DNA of 64,000 nt, taken from contig NMRB01000499.1 of assembly GCA_002633025.1 (NCBI GenBank), positions 261,749-325,748 on the forward strand, in the 5' to 3' direction. The notes beneath the pieces are model-generated. The model had not been told where the DNA came from, made no database searches, and was given only the letters and a program-made list of their open reading frames with translations. Below are positions 44,486-54,827 of this stretch, piece after piece (the first letter of the stretch is position 1; the number at the start of each line of letters is the position of its first letter). The DNA comes from Notospermus geniculatus (lineage: Eukaryota; Nemertea; Pilidiophora; Heteronemertea; Lineidae). A program made the position numbers and the translations under genes.

Positions 44486-46095
44486 AATTGCCGATGTCTA
44501 CGCGATGGAGTTGAGAGGGTCAGTTTTTCAGGGCAGCTTTTTCTACAACCATCATTTGGTATGTTTCGTTGTTTTTGTCTCTTGTGCGGAATGAATGTTC
44601 CTATGACTCAATCATTGTGTGGTATTCGTTCATTTTTTGGCCAATAAATCGGAATTCGGATTGTAAAATCGTTTTTTCATAACTGCAAACTGTTTTTCCG
44701 ATATCCACTATAAACATGCTGATTCTACCGCTGGTTGGATTCCTCGTCCGTTCGTGAACGGCGGTATGCCGTCTTATTCTAACCATGTTTTACATTGGAA
44801 ACATAATCCATTCCCTTTGAGCTCTCGGCAAGAGAGTGACGGCGGTGGGTCGGAGAAACGAGGTTTTACCGGTGAGAGGAAGGTAAAGTAATCAAAAGAT
44901 AAGTGTGAGTTAGTCAGAGACATAAGTACTCAACGGAACCCACCAAGTCTGTGGTTTCTTTGTCCAAGAGGAGTTATCTGCTGGGGAGAGTTGTGGCTTA
45001 TGGTTGAGTACCTACTCTTGCCAAGTTGTAAGCCATTTCTGAGCTAATGGCAAACACATTTGCTCATCCCAACAAATTGGGATGGGCACCAAATGTACAT
45101 GTAATAGGCCGACAAGGCGTGGCCGCATAGAAACTCCGCGGAGCCCATCTGCCGATAGTGCTGTACATTTTCCCGTGCATTTTAACACCGATAGGCTGTC
45201 GAAGCACTAGCGGAGTTTCTATGCGGCCGGCCAAGGTGTTCACTGAGAGGTTTTTTGAATGAACACATTCAGTGGGGCATACGATGACGGTAAATAGGCA
45301 GCTGGTCAGCGTCCACCATTCAGTGCGTCCTCGCGCTCTGATGAATGATGAACAACGTATACATGTACATTTTGCAGTGAAAAATACATGTATGAAAGTG
45401 AATAATACCATAGACTACGTCCAGACCATTGTCAGTTTGAACCTTTGTCATTTACACTCGTCATCTTACACGTAACATAATCCTTGGAATAGCGTATTAG
45501 TAATCACACGGCAGAGGCGGTTGTAGCCTCGATGCCGATGCAATTCCATTAGTACTAATCCGGTTTTTAGGATAAAGTAAAAAACAGAGTTCTGCTCGGT
45601 CATGTCGTACAAAACGTATGTGTTGTTTAGGCCGAGCGGAAGGTTTCAAAACTACTGTATGTATCTCGCTTCAGTTCGTCAAACTGCCACCTGTTATCAC
45701 CGGATCTACAGCAGGTTGCTCTTCTGGACACGATCTGACGAACAGTCGCCAGTAGATATCATGATTTATCACCAAATACAAACGTCCTTACTCAAAAAGT
45801 CTTGTAACGCACCGTGGACGATATTCCTGCAACAACCAGAGAGGCCATCGAAAAAGTAGCCTGGTTGGTTAAAATTGGCTGACATGAGTTGGTAAATAGA
45901 ATAATTTGTTGGTTCCTTTCGGGTTGCTGTCTGGTGATGAGGGCGGATGCGGCGAGACGGCTAATCGGAAAGCTATCTCAGACTTATTTCTTTCACCAAA
46001 CAGACGCAAGCAGGATGTCGGAAATCAAACTAAATCAACTGAAATCAAATTAAATTGATTAAAAAATGGTGGCGGGGACGTTTTAAGCATGAACC
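44486..46095. other. No gene seen
   Basis: Apart from the element at 45115-45232 I see no exon with splice or family support. A 67-bp stretch near 46025-46090 (gaaatcaaattaaattgatt ...) recurs at 48004-48066. Confidence 0.45.
45115..45232. repeat. Inverted-repeat element, family of 31686
   Basis: GGCCGCATAGAAACTCCG and CGGAGTTTCTATGCGGCC ends around the shared core ccgatagtgctgtacatttt. The left arm lacks the cgctagcg spacer of its relative. Confidence 0.75.
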
Positions 46096-46296
46096 CTAAA
46101 CATGCAACCCATTCTCTTGTGAGGGCGAACCACTCTTGGAACGGGCATTAACCTTCCACGTTGTATTAGATTTCAATCCCACTCTTATGTCCACTGTAAG
46201 ACATAACGTTCTTGGTTTGTATTGTGACAAATGAACAATTATTTTTGCATCTTCATCTTCATCGACAGAGCATGAATCCACATTTTTTCTTCCCAA
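46096..46296 (-). CDS. Possible exon, unrecognised
   Basis: A minus-strand frame, DEDEDAKIIVHLSQYKPRT, CLTVDIRVGLKSNTTWKVNA, stop near 46096. The sequence just downstream (46025-46090) matches that downstream of the terminal exon at 48119, so it may be a diverged paralogue of that exon. No ATG at the start of the frame. Confidence 0.3.
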   Translation of the reverse strand: MGRKNVDSCSVDEDEDAKIIVHLSQYKPRTLCLTVDIRVGLKSNTTWKVNARSKSGSPSQENGLHV

Positions 46297-46439
46297 TTTG
46301 ATGTCTTCTGACGTTGGGCAGAATTACATGCTAAGGTTACACTTTTTGAAAATACCCGTGTTTTTCCAGACCCATGTCAAACCCGTGTGTACGAAAATCC
46401 CGGCGAGAGGTCATCACACCACTACATTGTAGTTAGGTA

Positions 46440-47710
46440 GACCGACGACAGTTGCGCTGCATGCATTGACTCTTCGGTCATTTGCATACGGAAATTTTAC
46501 ACTCGGCAATTTCCGAATGTCGTCGGCGAGATCAACGCAGATTCAATGAATTCCCGTTGTGTTATGCAGATTGAGGGTGAGAGGTCAGACTATAATTACA
46601 TTTCGACCAATGGGAGTATTTGTTATTGTTTACATTTAGCGAACTGAGAGAACAGAGCACGTTTGTTGTATCCATTCACATAACAAAAGATTTTGTGTCC
46701 CTTTTTTGGCGAATAACTTCTGATGTGAAGTGGAAAGAGGTAGTCATTGAGGTACAATAAGGAATCATACTGCTCTGGTGGTTGAGAGACAATGCAACAC
46801 GTGAAGTCGGACAGGCCGCGCCGTATGGGATGACACCTAAGGGGCCGTATGCACCAACGAAGATTATCTTTAACTCAGGTTGAACTGCAGCTTTTCAATT
46901 GTTCAGGTTTGCCAGGGCATGATGTGACAATGGAAAAGTCTTGGCTCAACCTGAGTTCAAGATAATCTTCATTGGTGCATACGGGCCCTAGTGTCACCGA
47001 AGAGAATTTGGCGTACTTGACTCAAACTGCATGGCTGGTGCTAAAATCCCAACACACCAACTAAATCCGCTAATAACTTAGACATTTGGCCGTGTCTCCG
47101 ATTCATTGATAACTAAGAGGTGGAAAATGACTGCTGGGTGTGGATCACCTCTCACACCACCCCAGATTAGTTGTGAAAGCCAATGAAAACACTACTATTG
47201 TCGTCTAGATTCAACTATCGACGGCCCAGTCTCGGGCTCGAGTTTAGGTTCCGGTTTTATCATCAGCGGACCTGTGACCTCATTTGCATACGGAAATTTT
47301 ACACTCGGCAATTTCCGATTGTCGTCGGCGAGATCAACGCAGATTCAATGAATTGCCGTTGTGTTANCTGTGACCTCATTTGCATACGGAAATTTTACAC
47401 TCGGCAATTTCCGATTGTCGTCGGCGAGATCAACGCAGATTCAATGAATTCCCGTTGTGTTATGCAGATTGAGGGTGAGAGGTCAGACTATAATTACATT
47501 TCGACCAATGGGAGTATTTGTTATTGTTTACATTTAGCGAACTAAGAGAACAGAGCACGTTTGTTGTATCCATTCACATAACAAAAGATTTTGTGTCCCT
47601 TTTTTGGCGAGTAACTTCTGATGTGAAGTGGAAAGAAGTCATTGAGGTACAATAAGGAATCATAAAAGACACTGCTCTTGTGGATGAGAGACAATGCAAC
47701 ACATGAAGTC
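46440..47710. repeat. Repeated about 250-bp segment, three partial copies
   Basis: catttgcatacggaaatttt ... caatttccg, then tcggcgagatcaacgcagat, occurs at 46480, 47280 and 47375. The last two flank the single n at 47367. No gene assigned; an open frame across it spans the gap and is not reliable. Confidence 0.7.
46840..46990. mobile_element. About 150-bp MITE (family of 22902)
   Basis: GGGGCCGTATGCACCAACGA and its complement at the right end, bordered by TA on both sides. The interior gcagcttttcaattgttcag is shared with 22902-23051. Confidence 0.8.
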
Positions 47711-48118
47711 GCGATTTACCCACTACTCACATGAACTATGCTGTTGAACAAAAGTAACGAAAAATTTCTAAAACAGAGAAGGCAGGTGTACAGAAAGACT
47801 GACGTGATATTTAGAAATGTTCAGGTTTATTGCAAATGTTAACGATCTATGATGAAAAACAAAAAATAACAGCGGGAAACAAACAGGAACACTCGGTTGG
47901 AAAAAGCTTATCACAGCGAAATTCGTCAAGGGTATTGTGTGAGCGAGTCGGAGGGCGGAGCGATGTCACAACCCTTGGTAGTCAAGATGCATGATTCTGT
48001 ATCCGATATCAAAACTGAAATCAAATTAAATTGATTAAAAAATGGTGGCGGGGACGTTTTAAGCATTATCCGAAGCAGTGGAAGTCGTGTCTATCTTCTG
48101 TGGTTCTTCAATGCCATG

Positions 48119-48535
48119 TTATGTTTCACCCACTGATGTACCCTCTGTCACAGGAGAGAGAAATTTAATCCTGAACATGAGTATGTTGTCGTCAACAACC
48201 AACCGAGCACTTACAATCAAACAACCACCAAAATCGTCATCCCCTCCATTATCAAATTGCAATGCGACCCCGTCATCCAAATATTTACTTCCGATGTACT
48301 GGATTGACCCTTTCGTGACTTTTCCTGAACCGATGTCTTCGAGGGGTGAATCTCAGAACACGTCGATATTTACAATCAGTAGTATGAATTATTTAGCAAA
48401 AGTGGCGTCAATCTGGATCCCTACCGATGTTATTTTCCACAGTTCAACACGTCTTCCTTTACCTCTACCAAGCATCGACCAATGACGCACGATGGCAGCC
48501 GCTCTTTCCGTTGGAAATGCACTTGGTGGCATGCA
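48119..48535 (-). CDS. Unrecognised gene, last two exons
   Basis: The terminal exon 48119-48351 follows an acceptor (branch-like TACTACTGAT, then TTCTGAG) and encodes GSIQYIGSKYLDDGVALQFD, NGGDDDFGGCLIVSARLVVD and a stop at 48119. The preceding exon ends at donor GTAAAG (low edge 48463) and encodes YCMPPSAFPTERAAAIVRHW and SMLGR. Both borders are phase 1. The duplicate at 49188-49540 differs from it by a three-base in-frame deletion (one Thr codon) in the upstream exon, which supports coding. No domain recognised; the product looks beta-rich. Confidence 0.45.
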
Positions 48536-48929
48536 GTAAATTTGAGGGAAAGACTGCCTTTTGTAGCTTGCTCTTGCTACAAACATCCGATCTGATGACA
48601 TGCCTCGCAAGATTCTTATCACTGTCATCTTTCAAGTGATTGATTATAATCAATTCCATCAATATTCAGACATCTTATTAACCAATGTTCGAGAATGCTG
48701 AGCCGCTTACACGATTTCCTCGGATTAAAGCTGAACTTAATAGATATAAACCCCAAGCGGCAGAGGTAGAAATTACAAACAACCATCCGCCATGTTTTGA
48801 ACAGCCACCGAACATGAATACACCCTCTCGGACGGTCACAGTTGGTTTCACTCGCCACCACGCTCTTGAACAGTAAAGATCTCAGCACAACCGCCAGATG
48901 AGAAAAAAAGAAAAATAATCTTTGATGGT

Positions 48930-49002
48930 TCCGAGATTCGAACCCACCAACCCCTGACCAGTTGGCCGACCTCTTTCTATTTGCGCCACGAAGACTGCTT
49001 GC
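48930..49002 (-). ncRNA. tRNA-derived repeat, minus strand
   Basis: Box A-like GTGGCGCAAATAG and box B GGTTCGAATCT, followed by a T-rich run near 48905-48918. Arginine-tRNA-like body with broken stems. Confidence 0.5.
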
Positions 49003-49090
49003 ATACAACGGCGCCGATCTACAGTAAAAGCCGTTGTAGTTTTGAAGATCTCCATGAGGAAATAAAGCGATCGGAATTGCCGCTGTGCAA

Positions 49091-49165
49091 GCAAGCAGTC
49101 TTCGTGGCGCATACAGAAAAAGGATCGCCAATCGATCAGGGGTGTGTGGGTTCGAATCTTGGTAC
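49091..49165 (+). ncRNA. tRNA-derived repeat, plus strand
   Basis: GTGGCGCATACAG and GGTTCGAATCT with TTATTTTTCG after it. Arranged head-to-head with 48930-49002 around a central stretch of about 90 bp. Confidence 0.5.
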
Positions 49166-49187
49166 TGTCACGGATTATTTTTCGTTN

Positions 49188-49690
49188 AATCGTCATCCCC
49201 TCCATTATCAAATTGCAATGCGACCCCGTCATCCAAATATTTACTTCCGATGTACTGGATTGACCCTTTCGTGACTTTTAATGAACCGACGGCTTCTAGG
49301 GGTGAATCTAAGAACACGTCGATATTTACAATCAGTAGTATGAATTATTTAGCAAAAGTGGCGTCCATCTGGTTCCCTACCGATGTTATTTTCCACGGTT
49401 CAACCCGGGGGTTCAACATGTCTTCCTTTACCTCTACCAAGCATCGACCAATGACGCACGATGGCAACCGCTCTTTCTGGAAATGCACTTGGTGGCATGC
49501 AGTAAATTTGAGGGATATGACTGCCTTTTGTAGCTTGCTCTTCCTCTAAACATCCGATCTGATGACATGCCTCGCAAGATTCTTATCACTGTCATCTTTC
49601 AAGTGATTGATTATAATCGACTCCATCAATATTCAGACATCTTATTAACCAATGTTCGAGAATGCTGAGCCGCTTACACGATTTCCTTGG
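49188..49690 (-). pseudogene. Second copy of the 48119 gene segment after a gap
   Basis: Starts directly after the n at 49187 with the sequence of 48232 onward. It carries the terminal exon part (to 49308) and the upstream exon, plus a small insertion (ccgggggttcaac) in the intron. Probable second haplotype, lacking the tRNA-like insertion that follows 48728 in the first. Confidence 0.7.
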
Positions 49691-49699
49691 ATTGACGCT

Positions 49700-51480
49700 T
49701 GGTTCTTGAAGGATTTTCGCTAACAAAGCCATAGGTGGCGCTCTACATGAGCGTTTTCTCGTGTAACTTGTCTGTCTGTGGACAAATCAACTACAGAAAA
49801 CTATGGGCAGCGTTTGTATCCTTGGTCTCAGCGTAAGTCGCCAGGAATCCAACAATGGTACCGGTAAATTGCCCCTGCAGTGAGAGCTAAAGAAACTATC
49901 ACAAGTTGCAGTGTCTTCAGACCGTGTTGGTCAAGTCATATCGGCCAAGGCTCAGCGATCGTCATTTCTCTTCCATCTGCAGCCGACGGCATCTCACCCA
50001 CTAGCCACATATTATGTTTTCTCAATCAAAATGAATGCCAACCTGTCGAGTTAATCACGACTTGTATTTGCCGTCTTGTTGCTGGTGATGGCATGTTGCG
50101 CCAGGCAGAAATGATTAATGGTAAGCAAAGCTGTGACTTGCTGGGGACACCGACGACCCGCCAGCTTATGGGAGGAATTGATTCAGCAGTTGCAGGCGTT
50201 TTTGCCTTTGAATGTAAAGCATGCGGATTACATATACGCCGTGAATGTTCTGCTTTGTTGGTCAAATGTAAAATGGCAGGCCGATCTCTGCACCACCTTG
50301 TAAAGTCTCATTCGATTCAGAGGGAAATCAAAATACAGAAAAGGCTAGTTGACAAACTGCCTCAAACGAAATTCCAGTATCGCCCTCTATTGGCAACCAA
50401 TGTATGATTTCACGCTCTATATCTGGTCCTTGATTCAATACTGATGAGAGTTACTCCTAATACAGAAGCCTGCATCATTTGCGGCCCCTTTGTACCGTAT
50501 TAGTTTTTCATATAGGTTGGTCACATTCATTAGATCCGGCCATTACGCAGCTCACTTTGTAAACAAATCTCCTCCAAGGGTAAGTAAATTTAATGCAAGA
50601 GCCATCTGATAAAATCAATTTAAGTACCGTCATGTTTTCCTTAGAAATCTCTGATCGCTGCCAATCTCAAGTTGAACGCGTTCTAAGATAAATTCGCTTT
50701 CGTCAGTTGAGTTAATGTATGTAGATTGCAGACTGTGGAGCTGTGATAGGTGTTATCTTCGGGGGACGTGCACGTCTTTCTTCTGAAGAAGCCGCCTGAA
50801 TAATCAGTAGATGTTGCCGATGGGGTATTCAGCATTCCTGGTCTATGAAAGTGGTGAATCTCATCGCTCTTGTCAGGCAGAATAGCAAAACCTTCTCAAT
50901 CATTGCCAGTAAACCGGGGTCGATGGTACACTTCTTTACTGATCACCATTTGGTAATCTCACCTCAAATCTCATTGCTTTTTCATAACGTGAGATTTGAT
51001 GAGAATTGATCGGAACATGATCCCTTTACCAAAGATAGAATTCGTTCATTCGCAGTTTTTTCATTCGATGACAACATCGTTCACCGCTGTCTTGCCTGTA
51101 CACACAGACTGTCGGCAGAACTTCCGATTTAAAATTAGCATCGTCATTTCAAGGTTCAGCTGTGATATTTTCGTTCAAAGGTAAACTTGAAATAGATGAA
51201 TATGTATGAAGAGACAATAACAACTGGAGAATGATTGTCAAACGTAAATGACGTGGCTTATGTCTCATCATGCTGCGTGGTATCTCCATCTTCGTGACTA
51301 ATTAAGGAGTTCGGCGACGATGTGGACCTGATGGCTGTAGCTCCAGCATCCTGTAGCACGGGATGACTTTGGATGAGTTCAGTTGGAATCTGCACCGAGG
51401 TGACGACGATAGAGAGAACCCTCGAGAATGACAACTACTCCACTGGTCAAGCCGCTATGAGAGCCAAGTACGACTGTAAC
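49700..51480. other. No supported gene
   Basis: A plus-strand frame of about 175 codons from a GTG at 49880 has no family motif and no ATG near its start. I do not annotate it as a gene. Nothing else is clear. Confidence 0.4.
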
Positions 51481-51741
51481 GGAGTAAGAAATAAAAGTGG
51501 AAAATAAGAAGTGGTAAATTTTGGAATTTTACCCGAATTTTTCAATTTCTCAAATTGGGAGATACCGGTAATATTTTTCCATTTTTTGAGAAATTTTCTT
51601 AAAGTGACATGACATTTTGTCTGATTTTCGGGCGATATTTCTCAAAATGGGGTAAAAAATTCTCCCATTTGAGGAATTGAAAAATTCGCGCAAAATGCCA
51701 AAATTTCCCACTTCTTATTTCCCACTTTTATTTCTTACTCC
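51481..51741. mobile_element. AT-rich inverted-repeat element
   Basis: GGAGTAAGAAATAAAAGTGG and CCACTTTTATTTCTTACTCC are perfect complements; pairing continues through aataagaagtgg and tttctcaaa. Confidence 0.85.
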
Positions 51742-51893
51742 CTTCTGTGTTCCACAGGCCTGCCTGCACTCTGTGCATTCTTCTCTGGTGAACATGGCAC
51801 GTGTTCTACATGTATAAACCTGTAGCATTCCTGTCTCGTTGGGTAGGACTATTCCAGCGACGGCAAATAAATGCAAGTTTTATCCTCATGTAA

Positions 51894-52907
51894 ATGAAAA
51901 TGGATGGAGATGCCGTCACCCTTTCGAAAGACAGTAACACCACCCAGGTGACGAATCTACAATCATTCCTGTTTAGTTTCATCACCTATATTTTAAGTAA
52001 CTATTCTTGTCCTGTCATCGTTGCCGTCGGCTGTACCAACAACTTGCTTGTCCTGGTCGTGTTCTCTCAGCCCAGATACAGGAACATCGTCAACTGTATC
52101 TTCCTCCGGTCCCTCGCCGTCTTTGACTCAATCAATCTGATTTGCATGGCAATCGTGATGACGGGGAACAGCATGACCGTCTTGATTACAACATTAGGTG
52201 ACGGTTTCTGTGCTCTGATGACTTTCTTGGCATTCCTGCTCACAGCCGCTTCAAACTGGACAGTGGTCATTATGACGTTTATCCGATTCGTAGCGGTTGT
52301 TTATCCACTGCAGGCTGTCTCTTGGTGCACCTCAAAGGCAGCTAAAGCCTACATGCTTGCTATGTTTACTACGTTTATCATTTGGGCCACGCCGGCTGGA
52401 GTGTTTTCAAAAGCGCCTAAATCAACAGCGCTAACTGCGTTCCAATGCATCTTTCAAATGCCAAAGCAAATAGCTACAGCCTACGAAGTTGGCCACAGTG
52501 CTCTAGCACAGGTTTTACCCTTTGTTTTAATAGCAGTTTTTAATGGCTGTATAACCTTCACCCTGCGTCAGAAGGAACAGGAAATCAGATCAATGACGTC
52601 ACAATTGAAGGAAAATCGTGATGAAGCCATGGTGAAGACAATGGTTATTGCGGTTACCTTGGTGTACATGATCTTGGTTTTTCCTTACGTGTTTCAAGTG
52701 ACGGTCTGGCAGCTTCTACTCATGTTGAAAACACTCAATAGTTACCAGTTACAACAAAGATATTTCTCTTACAGTGTTACCACGACGCTTTACGCCATCA
52801 ACTGCGCAGTTAACTTCTACCTTTACTGTATTTGCTGTGAACGGTTCAGACAGGATTTCAAAAATGTTTTCCTCCGATTCTTCCTCGGGAAGAAGACGCA
52901 GGTTTAA
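51894..52907 (+). CDS. Divergent rhodopsin-class GPCR
   Basis: Single-exon gene of 337 residues from ATG at 51894, with an N-terminal glycosylation site (NTT). Seven helices fit: TM1 about 38-58 (GCTNNLLVLVVF), TM2 with D78 (SLAVFD), TM3 with C106, TM4 about 153-171, TM5 about 203-224, TM6 with P264 (LVFPYVF), TM7 about 292-312. C185 can pair with C106. The TM3 DRY box is IRF (R131 kept, acidic residue lost) and NPxxY is NFYLY (N307, Pro replaced by Phe). Helix 8 reads ERFRQDF, with cysteines 312, 314 and 315 for palmitoylation. It faces the related receptor at 53826-54827 tail to tail. The ligand is unknown; the layout is peptide-receptor-like. Confidence 0.85.
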   Translation: MKMDGDAVTLSKDSNTTQVTNLQSFLFSFITYILSNYSCPVIVAVGCTNNLLVLVVFSQPRYRNIVNCIFLRSLAVFDSINLICMAIVMTGNSMTVLITTLGDGFCALMTFLAFLLTAASNWTVVIMTFIRFVAVVYPLQAVSWCTSKAAKAYMLAMFTTFIIWATPAGVFSKAPKSTALTAFQCIFQMPKQIATAYEVGHSALAQVLPFVLIAVFNGCITFTLRQKEQEIRSMTSQLKENRDEAMVKTMVIAVTLVYMILVFPYVFQVTVWQLLLMLKTLNSYQLQQRYFSYSVTTTLYAINCAVNFYLYCICCERFRQDFKNVFLRFFLGKKTQV

Positions 52908-53382
52908 CGGTTTCAAACGATTAGGAAAGGTATTCGTCTCCCTTTCCGAGCTGAAACTTTCGTCTGATGGTGACCTGAGAGCGGCAACATCCGAATGCAA
53001 ACCCCCAGTCACTCTTCCAAGTTTATCTCGCCATACTCTACGTCCAGAATCTCGGGTAATTGATGTCCATTCCTTTATATCCGTCGTTTCATATGAAAGC
53101 CATTCACCCCTGGATGGGTACGAGTTGACTTCACACACGTCCCCAACACAATCTCCGGAGGCAGTCTTTGATTATAACCGAGATCTTCATCAAGAAGCGA
53201 GAATGATTTCCGAGAGGTGATCTACAACACGATCACACCCTGTCAGGGGTCAATTAACTTCGACCCTTCATTACAAACACGAGTAACGGGAGAGTCGTAG
53301 AGTGAGGAGACCCTGAGACATCGTCAGGGCGATGAACCAATCAAACTTCAGCTTCCACGAATCCATCGATGATGATGTAACC

Positions 53383-53545
53383 ATCAAATTGATTGGTTCT
53401 CATGGATCGTTGACGTCATATGTAACGACTAAATTGATTGGTTCTGATGAATCATGGACACAGGATGAAACGAATAAATTGATTGGTTCTCATGGATCGT
53501 TTACGTCATACGTAACGACTAAATTGATTGGTTCTCACTCACCGG
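53383..53545. repeat. 45-bp tandem repeat, 3-4 copies
   Basis: The unit aaattgattggttctcatgg plus atcgttgacgtcatatgtaacgact lies between the convergent receptor genes. It reads open in one frame (KLIGSHGSLTSYVTT) because of its length, with no evidence of translation. The duplicate at 59562-59690 has fewer units. Confidence 0.85.
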
Positions 53546-53825
53546 CCAGACGTCAATACATTACTTCGAATGAAGGTCCCAAAAGGGCAGCCCGTTGCTT
53601 TTTGTTTGAACAAATGGAAATGCTGGCCACATACACCAAATCTTTCTGAGCAGATCGCAGCTATGTCACCAAAAACCGATGCCATCGTCAACTTTGTGGA
53701 CAACAGTCGTATGGTAACTATACTGGTTGGAACTTCAGTCAACCCAACAGGAATGAGTATTGACAGTGCCATTACAGCTATTGCTAAGGGTTTTTGGAGT
53801 CTTTCCCTTCTTCGGGTCATTGGAG

Positions 53826-54827
53826 TCATTTCTTTCTTTGGGTAATCAACCACTTACAGGCGAGTAAGCTCACGAGATCCTGACGGAATTGCCGGCAGCA
53901 GACGCAATAGAGAAAGAGATTGATGGCATAATTAATAGTGTGGATTAATGTAGCAACTGTGTATGAAAAGAATCTCTGTTTTAATTGATACATATCTAGA
54001 TCATTAAAGAGGAGATATATTCTCCATACAGTTGTTTGGATCATGTAGGGGAATGTGAGGAGAAGAAAGACAAATGTTACAGCTACAACCATTGTCATAA
54101 TCATTACATCGTCTGTGTTTTGTTGTGGCTGTGACGTCATGGCGGTTCTTGCCGTTTTTTCTTTCCTCAGTGTGTATGTTATTGAAAGATTGAAACAGAC
54201 GATTAGAACAAATGGTATGACGATCCACACAAAGCTTTGTGCCGTCTCATAAAGTGTTTTTGTGTTTTTCGGCATGTCAATAATACAATACCAAACATTC
54301 AGAGCTCCTATCGGTCTTTTTCCAAATAATCCAGCGGGCAGCGCCCAGGTAGCGCAGGCTACAGTCAGGCCTACCGTGTACTGCTTCGCGGCTTTTGGAG
54401 TACACAAAAGGGCTGCTTTGAACGGATAAACAACAGCGACAAACCTGTTGAAGGTGATCAACACGATGAGCCAGTTGGAAACATTCGCCGTGAAATAGGA
54501 ATAGAATGAGAAAAAAGCACAGAAAGGATCTCCAAGATGACTGATCAACACTTGCATTGCGTCACCGAAGTAAATACCAATCACGATCAGATTTAAGGTG
54601 TCAAAAACTGCCAATGAAAGAAGGAAGAAGCAATTTGCGTTGTTCCTGTAGCGTGACTTGGATAAAGTTACCATGACCAGGAGGTTGTTGAAGCAGCCAA
54701 GAATAACCACGACCGGGTTAACAACATCGTTGATGATTCGAGCGATCTCATCAAATACAGAGGAAGGTTGTTGGCGAAACCTCGACTGATCGCCATCTGT
54801 AATGGAGTCTGGTTGTGTGGTTTCCAT
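53826..54827 (-). CDS. Divergent rhodopsin-class GPCR, paralogue
   Basis: Single exon, 333 residues from ATG at 54827 (METTQPD). An open extension of 13 codons upstream starts only with TTG. Same subfamily as 51894-52907: GCFNNLLVMVTLS in TM1, SLAVFD in TM2, NWLIVLITFNRFVAVVYPF in TM3, TFPYMIQTTVW in TM6, and AINLFLYCVCCRQFRQD at the end of TM7 and helix 8. DRY is NRF and NPxxY is NLFLY, so both landmarks are altered in the same way as in the partner. Third-loop basic residues (LRKEKTAR) could contact a G protein. The pair is convergent with a 0.9-kb gap. Confidence 0.85.
   Translation of the reverse strand: METTQPDSITDGDQSRFRQQPSSVFDEIARIINDVVNPVVVILGCFNNLLVMVTLSKSRYRNNANCFFLLSLAVFDTLNLIVIGIYFGDAMQVLISHLGDPFCAFFSFYSYFTANVSNWLIVLITFNRFVAVVYPFKAALLCTPKAAKQYTVGLTVACATWALPAGLFGKRPIGALNVWYCIIDMPKNTKTLYETAQSFVWIVIPFVLIVCFNLSITYTLRKEKTARTAMTSQPQQNTDDVMIMTMVVAVTFVFLLLTFPYMIQTTVWRIYLLFNDLDMYQLKQRFFSYTVATLIHTINYAINLFLYCVCCRQFRQDLVSLLACKWLITQRKK

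Noticed and set aside
47183-47545. 120-codon frame containing a repeated peptide
   Set aside because: It spans the gap at 47367 and the repeat is the duplicated gap flank.
49880-50407. 175-codon plus-strand frame
   Set aside because: Starts at GTG, no recognisable motif and no splice or allele evidence; could be chance.
52774-53220. 148-codon frame overlapping the GPCR end
   Set aside because: It is a shadow in another frame of the receptor's C-terminal coding sequence.
53332-53649. 105-codon frame with KLIGSHGS repeats between the GPCRs
   Set aside because: Driven by a 45-bp tandem repeat. Copy number differs in the duplicate and no splice link to the receptors is visible.
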